The translations under genes and the position numbers were made by a program. A DNA stretch of 64,000 bases from Hyalangium ruber (GTDB taxonomy: Bacteria; Myxococcota; Myxococcia; Myxococcales; Myxococcaceae): positions 310,001 through 374,000 of the forward strand of contig NZ_JAXIVS010000008.1 in the NCBI RefSeq assembly GCF_034259325.1. Direction: 5' to 3'. The notes under the pieces were generated by a model. That model was not told the DNA's origin. It saw only the letters and a program-made list of their open reading frames with translations, and ran no database searches. Shown piece by piece: positions 43,040 to 54,344 of this stretch (position 1 is the first letter of the stretch; the number at the start of each line of letters is the position of its first letter).

Positions 43040-44095
43040 ATGGTTCTGCCGGGCAAGGGGATGAGCTGGAAGGAGTTCTTCAAGGCCCTGAAGAACGAGT
43101 ACACGCGGGACAAGGTGAGTGACACCGCCGGAGCGCTCACGTTCTTTGGCGTGCTGGCGCTCTTTCCGTTCCTGCTCTTCCTGGTGTCCCTGGCCAGCGT
43201 GATCATCGATCCCGCGCAGGCGGAGGTGTTGATCCGACAGCTCGCCAGGGTGGCGCCGCAGGAGGTGGTCTCCATCCTGGGCGATCGCCTCCACGCGCTG
43301 GCGGAGAACAACAGCGTGGGGCTGCTGACGGTGGGTGGTGTGGGAGCCGTCTGGGCCGCGTCGGGCGGCGTGGTGGCGCTGATGACGGCGCTCAACACCA
43401 CGTATGGCGTGGAGGAGTCGCGGCCCTTCTGGAAGGTGCGAGGAATCGCCATCCTGACGACGGTGGGCGGGGCGCTGCTCGCCATCGTCGCGGCGGCGAT
43501 CGCGGTGGCGGCGCCCGCGCTGGCCGACAAGCTGGGAGCGCCGTTCTCCACGCTCGTCGTCTGGCTGCGCCTGCCGGTGGCCGGCGTGCTGATGATGTTC
43601 CTGTGGGCGGTGCTCTACTACGCGCTGCCGGACGTGAAGCAGAAGTTCAAGTTCATCACCCCGGGCTCGGTGGTGGGCGTCGTCATCTGGGTGATCGCCT
43701 CGTGGGGCTTCTCGAAGTACGTGGCGAACTTCGGCTCGTATGACGTGAACTACGGCGCCATCGGCGGCGTCATCGTCATGCTGCTGTGGATGTGGATCAC
43801 CTCGCAGGTCATCCTGCTGGGAGCGGAGATCAACGCCATCCTCGAGCACCGCTCTCCGGAGGGGAAGTCGCCCGGCCAGAAGGTGCCCGGCAAGGGTGGG
43901 GCGATGGCCACCAAGACCGAGATGGAGCAGGACGGGGCCAACCTGCCGGGGGCCACGGACTTCCGCCCGGCCCCGCCGGCTCCTCCCGCGCCTCAGCCTT
44001 CGCTGCGCAACAGCCCGCTGGCCGCCGCGGCCAAGTGGGCGGCGGGCCTTGGGCTGGGCATCTTCCTGCTACGCCGGGGCACGCGGCCGAACTGA
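43040..44095 (+). CDS. YihY/BrkB family inner-membrane protein
   Basis: 351 residues with about six membrane segments: ALTFFGVLALFPFLLFLVSL, VGAVWAASGGVVALM, ILTTVGGALLAIVAAAIAVA, VAGVLMMFLWAVLYYALP, GSVVGVVIWVIASWGFS and GGVIVMLLWMWITSQVILLG. These, with ALPDVKQKFKFITPGS and the final LGAEINAILEHR, identify the YihY/UPF0761 (BrkB, once misnamed RNase BN) family, whose function is still unclear. A Pro-rich cytoplasmic tail of about 60 residues ends in another hydrophobic helix (WAAGLGLGIFLL), not typical of the family. The start is supported by GGAGG at 43030-43034, 5 bases before the ATG at 43040-43042. Confidence 0.92.
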   Translation: MVLPGKGMSWKEFFKALKNEYTRDKVSDTAGALTFFGVLALFPFLLFLVSLASVIIDPAQAEVLIRQLARVAPQEVVSILGDRLHALAENNSVGLLTVGGVGAVWAASGGVVALMTALNTTYGVEESRPFWKVRGIAILTTVGGALLAIVAAAIAVAAPALADKLGAPFSTLVVWLRLPVAGVLMMFLWAVLYYALPDVKQKFKFITPGSVVGVVIWVIASWGFSKYVANFGSYDVNYGAIGGVIVMLLWMWITSQVILLGAEINAILEHRSPEGKSPGQKVPGKGGAMATKTEMEQDGANLPGATDFRPAPPAPPAPQPSLRNSPLAAAAKWAAGLGLGIFLLRRGTRPN

Positions 44096-44128
44096 GCCCG
44101 GCCCGCGTGTGCTTCCGCTCGGAGGGGA

Positions 44129-45730
44129 CTACCGACGACGCAGGGTCGTCTCCTCCGAGTGCTTCTCGAGGAACTCGGAGAAGGGCCCGTTGTAGTCGAC
44201 CACTTCCTTGCCCTCCTTGAGTGACCAGATGCGCGTGGCCACCTCGGAGATGAGCTCCTGGTCGTGCGTCACGACGATGACGGTGCCCTCGAACTTCTTG
44301 AGGCCCTCGGCCAGCGCGCTGATCGACTCCAGGTCCAGGTGGTTGGTGGGCTCGTCGAACACCAGCACGTTGTCCTGCGTCAGCATCAGCTTGCAGAGCA
44401 GCAGCCGCACCGTCTCACCACCCGACAGGGTGTTGGTGGGCTTCATCCGCTCCTCGCCCGAGAAGAGCATCCGGCCCAGCACGCCGGAGATCTCCTCGTT
44501 GGTGAGCTTGACGTTGATGTCGCGCAGCCACTCGAACGCCGTGCTGTCCTTGCGGATAGTGCCGTGGTGGTCCTGCGGCAGGTAGCCCATGGAGGCCTGG
44601 TGGCCCCACTTGATGGTGCCCGCGTCCGGCTCGAGCTGCCCGGCGATCATCTTCACCAGCGTGGACTTACCCACGCCGTTCTTGCCGATGACGCAGATCT
44701 TCTCGCCCTTGCACACCAGCGAGTTGAACGGCTTGATGATCGGCACCCCGTCGAAGGACTTCTGGATGCCTTCGATCATCAGCGTCTGCTTGCCGCTGAC
44801 CTGCTTCTGATCGAAGCGGATGAAGGGGCGGGCGATGTTCGAGCGCTTCAGGTCATCGGTCCGCAGCTTCTCGATCTGCTTGATGCGGCTCTGCACCTGT
44901 GAGGCGCGGGTACCGGCGTGGAAGCGCGCCACGAAGTCCTGCAGCTGGGCGATCTTCTTCTTCTTCTCGGAGACCTCGGACTCGACACGGCTGCGCAACT
45001 GGGCCTTCTGGTGCACCATGTCGTCGTAGCCGCCCGTGTACTGGATGATCGTCTCGTAATCGATGTCCGCGATGTGGGTGCAGATCTCGTTCAGGAAGTG
45101 CCGGTCGTGGCTGATGGTGATCAGCACGCCCTGGTACTCCTTGAGGAAGTTCTCCAGCCAGCGGATCGAGTCGATATCCAGGTTGTTCGTGGGCTCGTCC
45201 AGCAGCAGCCCGTCGGGCTTGCCGAAGAGCGCCTGCGCCAGCAGCACGCGCAGCTTCAGGCCGCCGGTCAGCTGCCGCATGGGGCCCTCGTGGGCCTGCT
45301 CCTCGATGCCCAGACCCACCAGCAGGGTGGCCGCGTCACTCTCGGCGACGTAGCCGTCCTCCTCGGCGATGACGCCCTCGAGCTCACCCAGCCGGTTGCC
45401 GTCCTCCTCGGTGATGTCCGACTTGGCCAGCAGCTGGTTCTTCTCGTGCATCGCCTCCCACAGGGGCTTGTTGCCCATGAGGACCACGTCCAGCACGCGG
45501 GTCTCCTCGTAGCGGAAGTGATCCTGGCGCAGGATGCCCAGGCGCTTGGGCCGCGACAGCGTGCCCATGTCCGCCTCCTCGTCCCCCGCGAGGATCTTCA
45601 TGAACGTGGACTTGCCCGCCCCGTTGGGGCCGGTCAGGCCGTAGCGGCGGCCGGGCGAGAACGCGACGTTCACTTCCTCGAACAGCTTCTTGGGCCCGTA
45701 GGCCTTGGAGACATTGATGACGTTGAACAT
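44129..45730 (-). CDS. ybiT: ABC-F family ribosome-associated ATPase, YbiT type
   Basis: 533 residues with two ABC ATPase domains and no membrane part. Domain 1 (about 1-240): Walker A GPNGAGKST, signature LTGGLKLRV (variant of LSGGQ) and Walker B LLLDEPTNNLD. Domain 2 (about 310-533): GKNGVGKST, LSGGETVRL and VFDEPTNHLD. The linker (about 240-310) is the charged P-site tRNA interaction motif helix pair. The LTGGLKLR signature and length match E. coli YbiT. ABC-F proteins bind the ribosomal E site and help translation over difficult sequences. The start at 45730 (FNVINVSKAYG) is chosen over 45787. Divergent from tgt. Confidence 0.93.
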   Translation of the reverse strand: MFNVINVSKAYGPKKLFEEVNVAFSPGRRYGLTGPNGAGKSTFMKILAGDEEADMGTLSRPKRLGILRQDHFRYEETRVLDVVLMGNKPLWEAMHEKNQLLAKSDITEEDGNRLGELEGVIAEEDGYVAESDAATLLVGLGIEEQAHEGPMRQLTGGLKLRVLLAQALFGKPDGLLLDEPTNNLDIDSIRWLENFLKEYQGVLITISHDRHFLNEICTHIADIDYETIIQYTGGYDDMVHQKAQLRSRVESEVSEKKKKIAQLQDFVARFHAGTRASQVQSRIKQIEKLRTDDLKRSNIARPFIRFDQKQVSGKQTLMIEGIQKSFDGVPIIKPFNSLVCKGEKICVIGKNGVGKSTLVKMIAGQLEPDAGTIKWGHQASMGYLPQDHHGTIRKDSTAFEWLRDINVKLTNEEISGVLGRMLFSGEERMKPTNTLSGGETVRLLLCKLMLTQDNVLVFDEPTNHLDLESISALAEGLKKFEGTVIVVTHDQELISEVATRIWSLKEGKEVVDYNGPFSEFLEKHSEETTLRRR

Positions 45731-45933
45731 GGGCGGCGCTCTTCTAGCGGAAATGGGGCAGCGGCCAAAGGCGCGCGGCATTACCACCGCTCACGGGCGG
45801 TGTGGAGTCTTTGTAACGTGGGGTGGCGGCGATTCATGCCATTCCCGCGGCATTCCCGGGTGTGCGCCCTGCGGGCGAGGAAGCAGGCCCCCCCTTACAT
45901 CCTCTGGGTAAAGCGGGCGTGCGGCAGGTATAA

Positions 45934-47112
<1,179 letters not shown>

Positions 47113-47116
47113 GCCC

Positions 47117-47974
47117 TTGGCCCCCGAGACCCCCGACAACCCGAGGGACGGTGACTTCGAGCTGGTGACGCTGCGCAACGGCGCGCGGGCGGTGCGCCAC
47201 CTCGGGCATGGCGAGGTGATGCACCCCAGCATCGGCCCGTGGCAGGAGGCCCTGCGCCTCTATGTGGATCAGCCGCGCCTGGCCGAGCGCCTGCGCCAGC
47301 CGGGACCGCCTCTGGTCATCCTCGATGTGGGATTGGGGGCCGCCACCAACGCGGCGGCTGCGCTCACCTGCGCGCGCGCGCTGGGGGCCGAGCGCCGGCG
47401 CTCCCTGGAGGTGGTGAGCCTGGAGGTGGACCTCGCCCCGCTGCGGCTGGCGCTGGCGGACCCCCAGGGCTTTGCCTTCCTCCAGCCCTGGCGGGAGGCC
47501 GCTGAGGCGCTGATGCGCGAGGGCTCCTGGGAGGAGCCGGGCCTGCGCTGGCGGCTCCACCTGGGCAACGCCTTGTCCTTCCTGGATCGCCCGCTGCCTC
47601 CCGCGGACCTCGTCTACTTCGATCCCTTCTCACCCGCCTCCAACCCGGAGATGTGGACCGAGGGCGTGCTGACCCGGGTGCGCGAGCGCTGCCGCGAGGA
47701 CGGGGAGGGTGCCCTGCTGATGACCTACAGCGCGGCCACGCCCACCCGGGTGACGCTGCTGCTCGCGGGCTTCTATGTGGGCGCGGGTGTGTCCACCGGA
47801 ACGAAGGGCGAGACGACGGTGGCTGCTACCCGCAAGGAGGCCCTGGAGGCTCCACTGGGGGCCCGGTGGCTGGAGCGGTGGCACCGCTCGTCCTCCCGAG
47901 CCCCGCATGGGGCGCCGCTTACGCCCGAGGCCGAGGCGCGGCTGCTGGCGCATCCTCAGTGGCGTCCGGGCTGA
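47117..47974 (+). CDS. MnmC-like tRNA methyltransferase domain protein
   Basis: 285 residues, from a TTG four bases after the tgt stop. It is an SAM-dependent methyltransferase of the MnmC N-domain type: LVTLRNGARAVRH, ILDVGLGAATNAAAAL (SAM-binding loop) and DLVYFDPFSPASNPEMW, which is the family's DxFxPxxNPxxW signature. E. coli MnmC methylates the 5-aminomethyl group on the tRNA wobble uridine; here the oxidase domain is missing, as in stand-alone MnmD proteins. Ribosome binding is poor, so translation is probably coupled to tgt. Its 3' end overlaps the convergent DUF2378 gene by 56 bases. Confidence 0.82.
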   Translation: MAPETPDNPRDGDFELVTLRNGARAVRHLGHGEVMHPSIGPWQEALRLYVDQPRLAERLRQPGPPLVILDVGLGAATNAAAALTCARALGAERRRSLEVVSLEVDLAPLRLALADPQGFAFLQPWREAAEALMREGSWEEPGLRWRLHLGNALSFLDRPLPPADLVYFDPFSPASNPEMWTEGVLTRVRERCREDGEGALLMTYSAATPTRVTLLLAGFYVGAGVSTGTKGETTVAATRKEALEAPLGARWLERWHRSSSRAPHGAPLTPEAEARLLAHPQWRPG

Positions 47975-48542
47975 GCCCCTCCACGGCGGGCGCCTCGGAC
48001 CAACGGATGTGGAAGGTGCAGGAGGTGCCGTCGAAGCCCTCGGGGATAGCCACCACGCGCCAGCCCCCGGCCTTCTCCACCGCCCGGGCCAGCAGCCCGG
48101 CGGCGAACGTGGGCTGATCCGCCATCACGTCGTTCATCCACAGCTCGAGCGAGGTCGGCCCCCGCTCCACGATGCGTACCTCGCTGAAGGTGTTGCCCGC
48201 GCGAAAGCCATGTCCGGCGCGCAGCAGCATCCGCCGAGGGCCCGCCAGCCGGGCCACGCCCAGCAGCGCCCGGCCGAAGAAGGTGCCGAACCACGCATCC
48301 ATGAAGCGCTCACCCAGCGAGTAGTACGCCGCCTCCGCGGGCACCCCTCCGTAGATGTGGGCCGCGGCCGTCCGCAGGAAGTCCTTCCACTGCTCCAGCG
48401 AGTAGGTCCGCTCCAACTTCCGGTCGAGATCCAACCCGACCCGCTTGAGGGCCTCCCGACCCGCCGGCGTCATCCGGTTCTCGAAGGCCCGGACGAACAG
48501 GGCCTCGACGGTCTGGGCATGAACGAGCTTCTCTGAAGTCAT
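47919..48542 (-). CDS. DUF2378-family myxobacterial protein
   Basis: 207 residues of the DUF2378 family (TIGR02265), a group of paralogues nearly confined to Myxococcales and of unknown function. Family signs: FVRAFENRMTPAGREALKRV near the start, YSLEQWKDFLRTAA, SLGERFMDAWFGTFFGRAL, GFRAGNTFSEVRIVERG, SLELWMNDVM and a final CTFHIRW. The Ala/Pro-rich tail (ATEDAPAAAPRPRA) is not conserved and lies in the overlap with the MnmC-like gene. Confidence 0.88.
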   Translation of the reverse strand: MTSEKLVHAQTVEALFVRAFENRMTPAGREALKRVGLDLDRKLERTYSLEQWKDFLRTAAAHIYGGVPAEAAYYSLGERFMDAWFGTFFGRALLGVARLAGPRRMLLRAGHGFRAGNTFSEVRIVERGPTSLELWMNDVMADQPTFAAGLLARAVEKAGGWRVVAIPEGFDGTSCTFHIRWSEAPAVEGLSPDATEDAPAAAPRPRA

Positions 48543-48897
48543 GGCGGCGCACCCTACACGACCGGTTGGACAGCAGCGCGGTCGATGATGAAAAATTGTT
48601 CAGTATGCTGTGGCTCTCAGTGACAGGCAGCGACCAGGGCACTTGCTCAGAGTGAAACAGGCCCTTTCTTTAACGCGGAAACCCGTGAAAACGAGCGAGG
48701 ACTTGAGTCTAACCAATGGGGAAAATTCCGCTACAGATACTCAGGCCTACTTGTCCGTGCGGATCCGACCTGACCCGCCATGACGTGTCATCCGTCGACG
48801 GTGTGGGCAACCTATTGCGTTGACTCCGGCCTCCGGGTGGTGCTGGCCGCGCTTCCCTTGTCCTGGCCTGGCCCGTGAGCCGCTATAAGGCCGCGCC
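48543..48897. other. Divergent intergenic region, 355 bases
   Basis: This stretch separates the DUF2378 gene (minus) from the ornithine cyclodeaminase-like gene (plus). It is more AT-rich than the surroundings between 48570 and 48750. I see no convincing ORF or RNA. At 48780-48791 there is a short inverted repeat, ATGAC-GT-GTCAT, which could be an operator for the gene at 48898, but that is speculative. Confidence 0.4.
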
Positions 48898-49857
48898 ATG
48901 CCTACTCTCCTTCTTAGCGCGAACGATCTGCGGTCCCTCTACTCCGTCGAGCTGGGCCTGGCGGCCGTGGAGCGCGCCTTCCGGGCCCATGGCCTGGGCG
49001 AGGCGCTCATGCCTCCCAAGGTGTACCTCTCGCTGCCGAAGTACGACGGGGACTTCCGGGCCATGCCCGCCTTCCTGGACGGGGCGGCGGGGGTGAAGTG
49101 GGTGAACGCGCACCCGCGCAACCCGGAGAAGCACAAGCTGCCCACGGTGCGCGCCGTGTATGTCCTGAGTGATCCGGACACGGCCTCGCCCCTGGCGATC
49201 ATGGATGGGACGCTGCTGACGGCGTGGCGCACGGGCGCGGCGGGCGGTGTGGCCTCGAAGTACCTGGCGCGCTCGAATCCGCGCACCCTGGGGCTGGTGG
49301 GCTGTGGGGTGCAGGCGCGGGTGCTCATCGACGCGCACCGGGCGATCTTCGAGGGGCTGGAGCTGCTGCTGGCGGACTCCTCGGAGGCGGCGGCGAAGGC
49401 GCTTCAGGCGGAGAAGGGGGGGCGGGTGGTGAGCATGCAGGAGGCCTCGGGCGCCGACATCGTGTGTACCTCGACGCCGGTGCGCTCGCCGGTGGTGAAG
49501 CGCGAGTGGGTGAAGGCCGGGGCGCACATCAATGCGATGGGGGCGGATGCGCCGGGCAAGCAGGAGCTGGATCCGCGCATCCTGCAGGAGGCGCGGATCC
49601 TCATCGACGACGAGGAGCAGGCGCTGCACTCGGGTGAGGTGAACGTGCCGCTGCACGACGGGCTGCTGCGCAAGGAGCAGATCGCCGGCATGCTGGGCGA
49701 GGTGGTGGCGGGCAAGAAGCCGGGTCGTCAGGGGAATGAGATCACGATCTTCGACTCGACGGGGCTGGCGCTGCAGGACGTGGCGCTGGCGCGGGCGCTC
49801 TACGACGCGGCGCGAGCCAAGGGCGTGGGCCAGATGTTCGATCTCGTCGGGAGCTGA
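48898..49857 (+). CDS. Ornithine cyclodeaminase/mu-crystallin family dehydrogenase
   Basis: 319 residues. It is an OCD family enzyme: substrate domain with AMPAFLDGAAGVKWVNAHPR, TAWRTGAAGGVASKYLAR and the NAD(P)-binding LGLVGCGVQARVLIDA, followed by SGADIVCTSTP and HINAMGADAPGKQELD. The last two regions are those by which archaeal alanine dehydrogenase and OCD are recognised. Members interconvert amino acids and keto or imino acids (alanine dehydrogenase, ornithine cyclodeaminase, ketimine reductase); sequence alone does not decide. It stands as a single gene. Confidence 0.9.
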   Translation: MPTLLLSANDLRSLYSVELGLAAVERAFRAHGLGEALMPPKVYLSLPKYDGDFRAMPAFLDGAAGVKWVNAHPRNPEKHKLPTVRAVYVLSDPDTASPLAIMDGTLLTAWRTGAAGGVASKYLARSNPRTLGLVGCGVQARVLIDAHRAIFEGLELLLADSSEAAAKALQAEKGGRVVSMQEASGADIVCTSTPVRSPVVKREWVKAGAHINAMGADAPGKQELDPRILQEARILIDDEEQALHSGEVNVPLHDGLLRKEQIAGMLGEVVAGKKPGRQGNEITIFDSTGLALQDVALARALYDAARAKGVGQMFDLVGS

Positions 49858-49872
49858 GCGCGGCGTTGGGCT

Positions 49873-50193
49873 TCAGCCCTGCTCCAACTGGGCGTACCAG
49901 TCGGCGTAGGGCGTGTTCCGCACCATGCGCCGGTTGAAGTCCGGCGCGCCGTCCGTCCACCACACGGGCCCGCGCTCGCCCAGGCCAATCTTGGCGCGAT
50001 GCACGCGGGCCCGGGCGGCGCGCTCGGCCTTGGCGTCCTCTGCCTGGAGCGCGCGCTTCACGTCGGCTCGGGCGCGCATGAGCAGGTGCGTCAGCGTGGC
50101 GCGCTGCAGAGGCCCCAGCGCCGGGTTGCTGCAGCGCCACAGCCGGCCGCGCACCACGAAGTAGCGCCCGTCCGGCGTCACCGGGTAGCGCAT
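49873..50193 (-). CDS. Small conserved protein of unknown function
   Basis: 106 residues, basic, no signal peptide. It begins MRYPVTPDGRYFVVRGRLWR, has a helical middle (LLMRARADVKRALQAEDAKA) and ends GPVWWTDGAPDFNRRMVRNT, then PYADWY. I recall this architecture as a conserved hypothetical family across proteobacteria, with no assigned function. It begins 12 bases after the fumarase stop on the same strand, so it is probably co-transcribed with fumarase. Confidence 0.75.
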   Translation of the reverse strand: MRYPVTPDGRYFVVRGRLWRCSNPALGPLQRATLTHLLMRARADVKRALQAEDAKAERAARARVHRAKIGLGERGPVWWTDGAPDFNRRMVRNTPYADWYAQLEQG

Positions 50194-50205
50194 GGCGCCC
50201 GCGCC

Positions 50206-51834
<1,629 letters not shown>

Positions 51835-52021
51835 GGTGCGGTCCTCAGCGGGAGGGGGCTCTTGAGTTAGCACAGGTGGCGTCCGCGCGCGCCGGAGCCG
51901 GAGGGTGCCATGGCAGCAGGGGAGAAGGGGGCCAGAAGGCCCGCTTGGGGCTCGGGCACCCGGCGGGAGTTCTCCGCTATCATCGCGCTTTGGCCCCGCT
52001 CCTCGTGGCCGGGAGGGACAG

Positions 52022-52609
52022 ATGCGTCACCTGCTCATGCTGGTTGTGCTGTTGCCTTGGTTCTCGGCCGAGGCGGAGGAGTGGGAGGCCCGGCGGCGCC
52101 GCTCGGGGCGGTATGAGAGCCAGAGCAACTGGCGCCACGTGGCGCCGACGCTGGGCCTGCACCTGGGTTCGGTCGTTCTCTCGGACTACCACCTGGTGCC
52201 CTCCGAGGAGCAAGTGGGCATCGGGGGCGTGTGGCTCGGACTGGCGTTCCATCCCTCGCCGCGGCGGGCCTCTCCATTCGTGGCGTTTGGGACGGAGCTC
52301 AACGTGGTGGGAAATTCATTCGAGGGCACCTTCTTCGAGGGGGTGCCTCAGCTTCGGGCGGGCATCGCGCTGATGAACGAGGACGGCGTGTTCCCCATCG
52401 ACCTGGAACTCTATGGGCTGGGGGGGTATCGGTTCGGCAATGGGCTGCGCCCTGGAACGGTCCGAGTGGGGGCGGGGCTCTCCATTCCCGCTTTCGCGGT
52501 GGCGCAATACCAAGCCTACAAGATCCCGTTCATTCCCTGGATGGTCGAGGTCTTCTACGACATGTCCCGCCAGCAGGAGGTGGGCTTCCGAGTGGGCTAT
52601 CACTTCTGA
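52022..52609 (+). CDS. Exported, probable outer-membrane beta-barrel protein
   Basis: 195 residues. The start at 52022 follows GGGAGGGACAG and opens a signal peptide ([17 protein letters not shown]). The rest is a set of alternating amphipathic strands ([50 protein letters not shown]) ending in [17 protein letters not shown]; a terminal Phe after an amphipathic strand is the signature of outer-membrane barrels. I do not recognise a family. It lies 18 bases upstream of the SitA-type toxin gene, so it may be an accessory of that locus. Confidence 0.72.
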   Translation: MRHLLMLVVLLPWFSAEAEEWEARRRRSGRYESQSNWRHVAPTLGLHLGSVVLSDYHLVPSEEQVGIGGVWLGLAFHPSPRRASPFVAFGTELNVVGNSFEGTFFEGVPQLRAGIALMNEDGVFPIDLELYGLGGYRFGNGLRPGTVRVGAGLSIPAFAVAQYQAYKIPFIPWMVEVFYDMSRQQEVGFRVGYHF

Positions 52610-52627
52610 GGCTTCGGAGGACTCCGC

Positions 52628-53971
52628 ATGCCACCCTGGGTGAGGCTGCTGCTGTTACTGTGCGTCGTAGGGTGCAGTGGCACGACGAAAGTCGTACGTC
52701 TCGACACGGGACAGGGAACCCCTATTGTCCATACACCGAGCCGAGCCGAGCCGATCGATTGGGATGAAGACGAACTCAAGGCGGCTGTAACGGAACATGT
52801 CCGCAAGGTACGACCGGTTGCGCATCCGTTGGAGCACGCCCGCCAGTTGTTGGGAGTCCCCGAGCGCAGTGGCTGGTTTCGATATGAGGGGCGGAGTCGC
52901 CGCCTGATTTCTTCAGAGGCAGGGAGTCTCCAGAACCTTCGTTTGTTGCCAGCAGATGAGGAACTGAACCGCCACTACTTGCTGTGGTGCGAGAGAACCT
53001 GGGGACCTGGGGATTGCCTGCGCCTGTTGGTCGACACTCCCGTACTGGACGGCGACGGCAAGTATGCCCTGGCCATGGCAATTGCTCATGGCGCAGTGCT
53101 GGGAGGCATGAAGGAAGAGTTCGGGAGGGTGGTGAGTCCTACTGCGGTGGTGGCGACGTTGGTCGGCACACTGACGATGTATGCTGTTTTGTTGGCGCTA
53201 CCTGAGCCTGTCAGCAAGGGTGTCGCGGCGCTGATGACACTGGGCGCGGTGGCATATTTGGGCTGGGACACGGTGTGGCGACTCGTTGATGGGTGGTTGG
53301 TAATGATGGAGGAGGTGGATCGGGCCACTACCTTTCGGGAGATACAGGCGTCTGGAGAGAGGCTCGGGGAGGTGATGGGGACGAGGGCCGCGCGAGCATT
53401 CGTGATGCTGGCGACCGTGGCGTTGGGGAGCACGACGGCAGGGATGGCGTCGAAGTTGCCCACGCTGCCAGGTGCTGGGCAGGCGGCGCTGGTGGCCGAA
53501 GCGCAACTGGGCATTCGCTATACGACTCCAGCGCTAGCGCAGGTGGAGTCGGTGGCTTTGAATACCAGCGGAGTCTCCATTTCGTTAGCGCCCAACGCGA
53601 TGGCTATGGCACTGCGTCCCCCGGACGCTGCGGGGCCAATTGCCCACGCGAAGTCTCCAGGCTTCAAGGCCTTCAAGTCCATGAGGGACTTCAAGAAAGA
53701 AATGGGCTCGGCGGGTGCGGGTAAGAACTGGCACCACGTCGTTGAGCAGACGCAGGGCAATCTCAATCGGTTTGGACCTGAGGCGCTACACAACACGGAA
53801 AACGTGATCGCGATTGAGGGTGAGATTCATGTGAAGATTAGCGCTTTCTACTCATCGAAGCAAAAGATCACGGGTGGTATGGTCGTGCGTGAGTGGCTGC
53901 GCACGAAGTCATATGAAGAGCAGAGAGAGTTCGGGTTGACGACTCTGCGGCGGTTCGGAGTCATTCCATGA
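52628..53971 (+). CDS. SitA-type polymorphic lipoprotein toxin with C-terminal nuclease-like domain
   Basis: 447 residues. It begins with a lipoprotein signal (VRLLLLLCVVGCSG; lipobox VVGC). The long N-terminal region, with VVRLDTGQGTPIVHTP, LNRHYLLWCERTWGPGDCL, YALAMAIAHGAVLGGM and MTLGAVAYLGWDTVWRLVDG, is that of myxobacterial proteins annotated as SitA5-type polymorphic toxins. These are delivered to sister cells by TraA/B outer-membrane exchange. The C-terminal 80 residues (NWHHVVEQTQGNLNRFG, then HNTENVIAIEG; His369-His370) look like an HNH/WHH nuclease toxin. The stop overlaps the immunity gene start (ATGA). GC is lower than flanking genes. Nuclease activity is inferred from the motif only. 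Confidence 0.85.
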   Translation: MPPWVRLLLLLCVVGCSGTTKVVRLDTGQGTPIVHTPSRAEPIDWDEDELKAAVTEHVRKVRPVAHPLEHARQLLGVPERSGWFRYEGRSRRLISSEAGSLQNLRLLPADEELNRHYLLWCERTWGPGDCLRLLVDTPVLDGDGKYALAMAIAHGAVLGGMKEEFGRVVSPTAVVATLVGTLTMYAVLLALPEPVSKGVAALMTLGAVAYLGWDTVWRLVDGWLVMMEEVDRATTFREIQASGERLGEVMGTRAARAFVMLATVALGSTTAGMASKLPTLPGAGQAALVAEAQLGIRYTTPALAQVESVALNTSGVSISLAPNAMAMALRPPDAAGPIAHAKSPGFKAFKSMRDFKKEMGSAGAGKNWHHVVEQTQGNLNRFGPEALHNTENVIAIEGEIHVKISAFYSSKQKITGGMVVREWLRTKSYEEQREFGLTTLRRFGVIP

Positions 53972-54339
53972 GGGTGGCTCAGTTGAAGGGGTTTACGACT
54001 GAGCATCTCGTGGAGAAATATCGGGAGATCTCCGCAAGACACGGGCGCGCAATCGAGGCCGGCAATCACAAATCAGCCAATCGCGACTTCAGCCTCATCG
54101 TGGCAATCAACAAAGAGCTACGCTCCCGCGGGAGCGAGGCGCACCAGCAGTTACTCAGCCTTCTTGATGACTCGGAGCCAGGCACGCGATGCTGGGCGGC
54201 CATCGACGTGCTTGCATTTGCACCACAAGAGGGTGAACGGGTACTCGCAGAACTGGCCAAGGTGCCAAAGAGCCTTGTGGGGCTCACTGCGGAGTTGACG
54301 CTGCAGCAGTGGAAGAGGGGCGAGTACAAGCCTTGGTGA
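53968..54339 (+). CDS. DUF2019-type immunity protein for the SitA-like toxin
   Basis: 123 residues, cytoplasmic. It overlaps the toxin stop by four bases. LVEKYREISARHGRAIEAGN, LLDDSEPGTRCWAAIDVLAF and VGLTAELTLQQWKRGEY match DUF2019 helical-repeat proteins often encoded directly downstream of polymorphic toxins. It should neutralise the C-terminal toxin domain so that kin cells survive delivery. It ends 6 bases before the convergent SDR gene. Confidence 0.83.
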   Translation: MRVAQLKGFTTEHLVEKYREISARHGRAIEAGNHKSANRDFSLIVAINKELRSRGSEAHQQLLSLLDDSEPGTRCWAAIDVLAFAPQEGERVLAELAKVPKSLVGLTAELTLQQWKRGEYKPW

Positions 54340-54344
54340 TGTGT

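Noticed and set aside
48780-48791. Palindrome ATGAC-GT-GTCAT as an operator
   Set aside because: A 5-bp inverted repeat is too short to claim beyond mention; there is only one copy.
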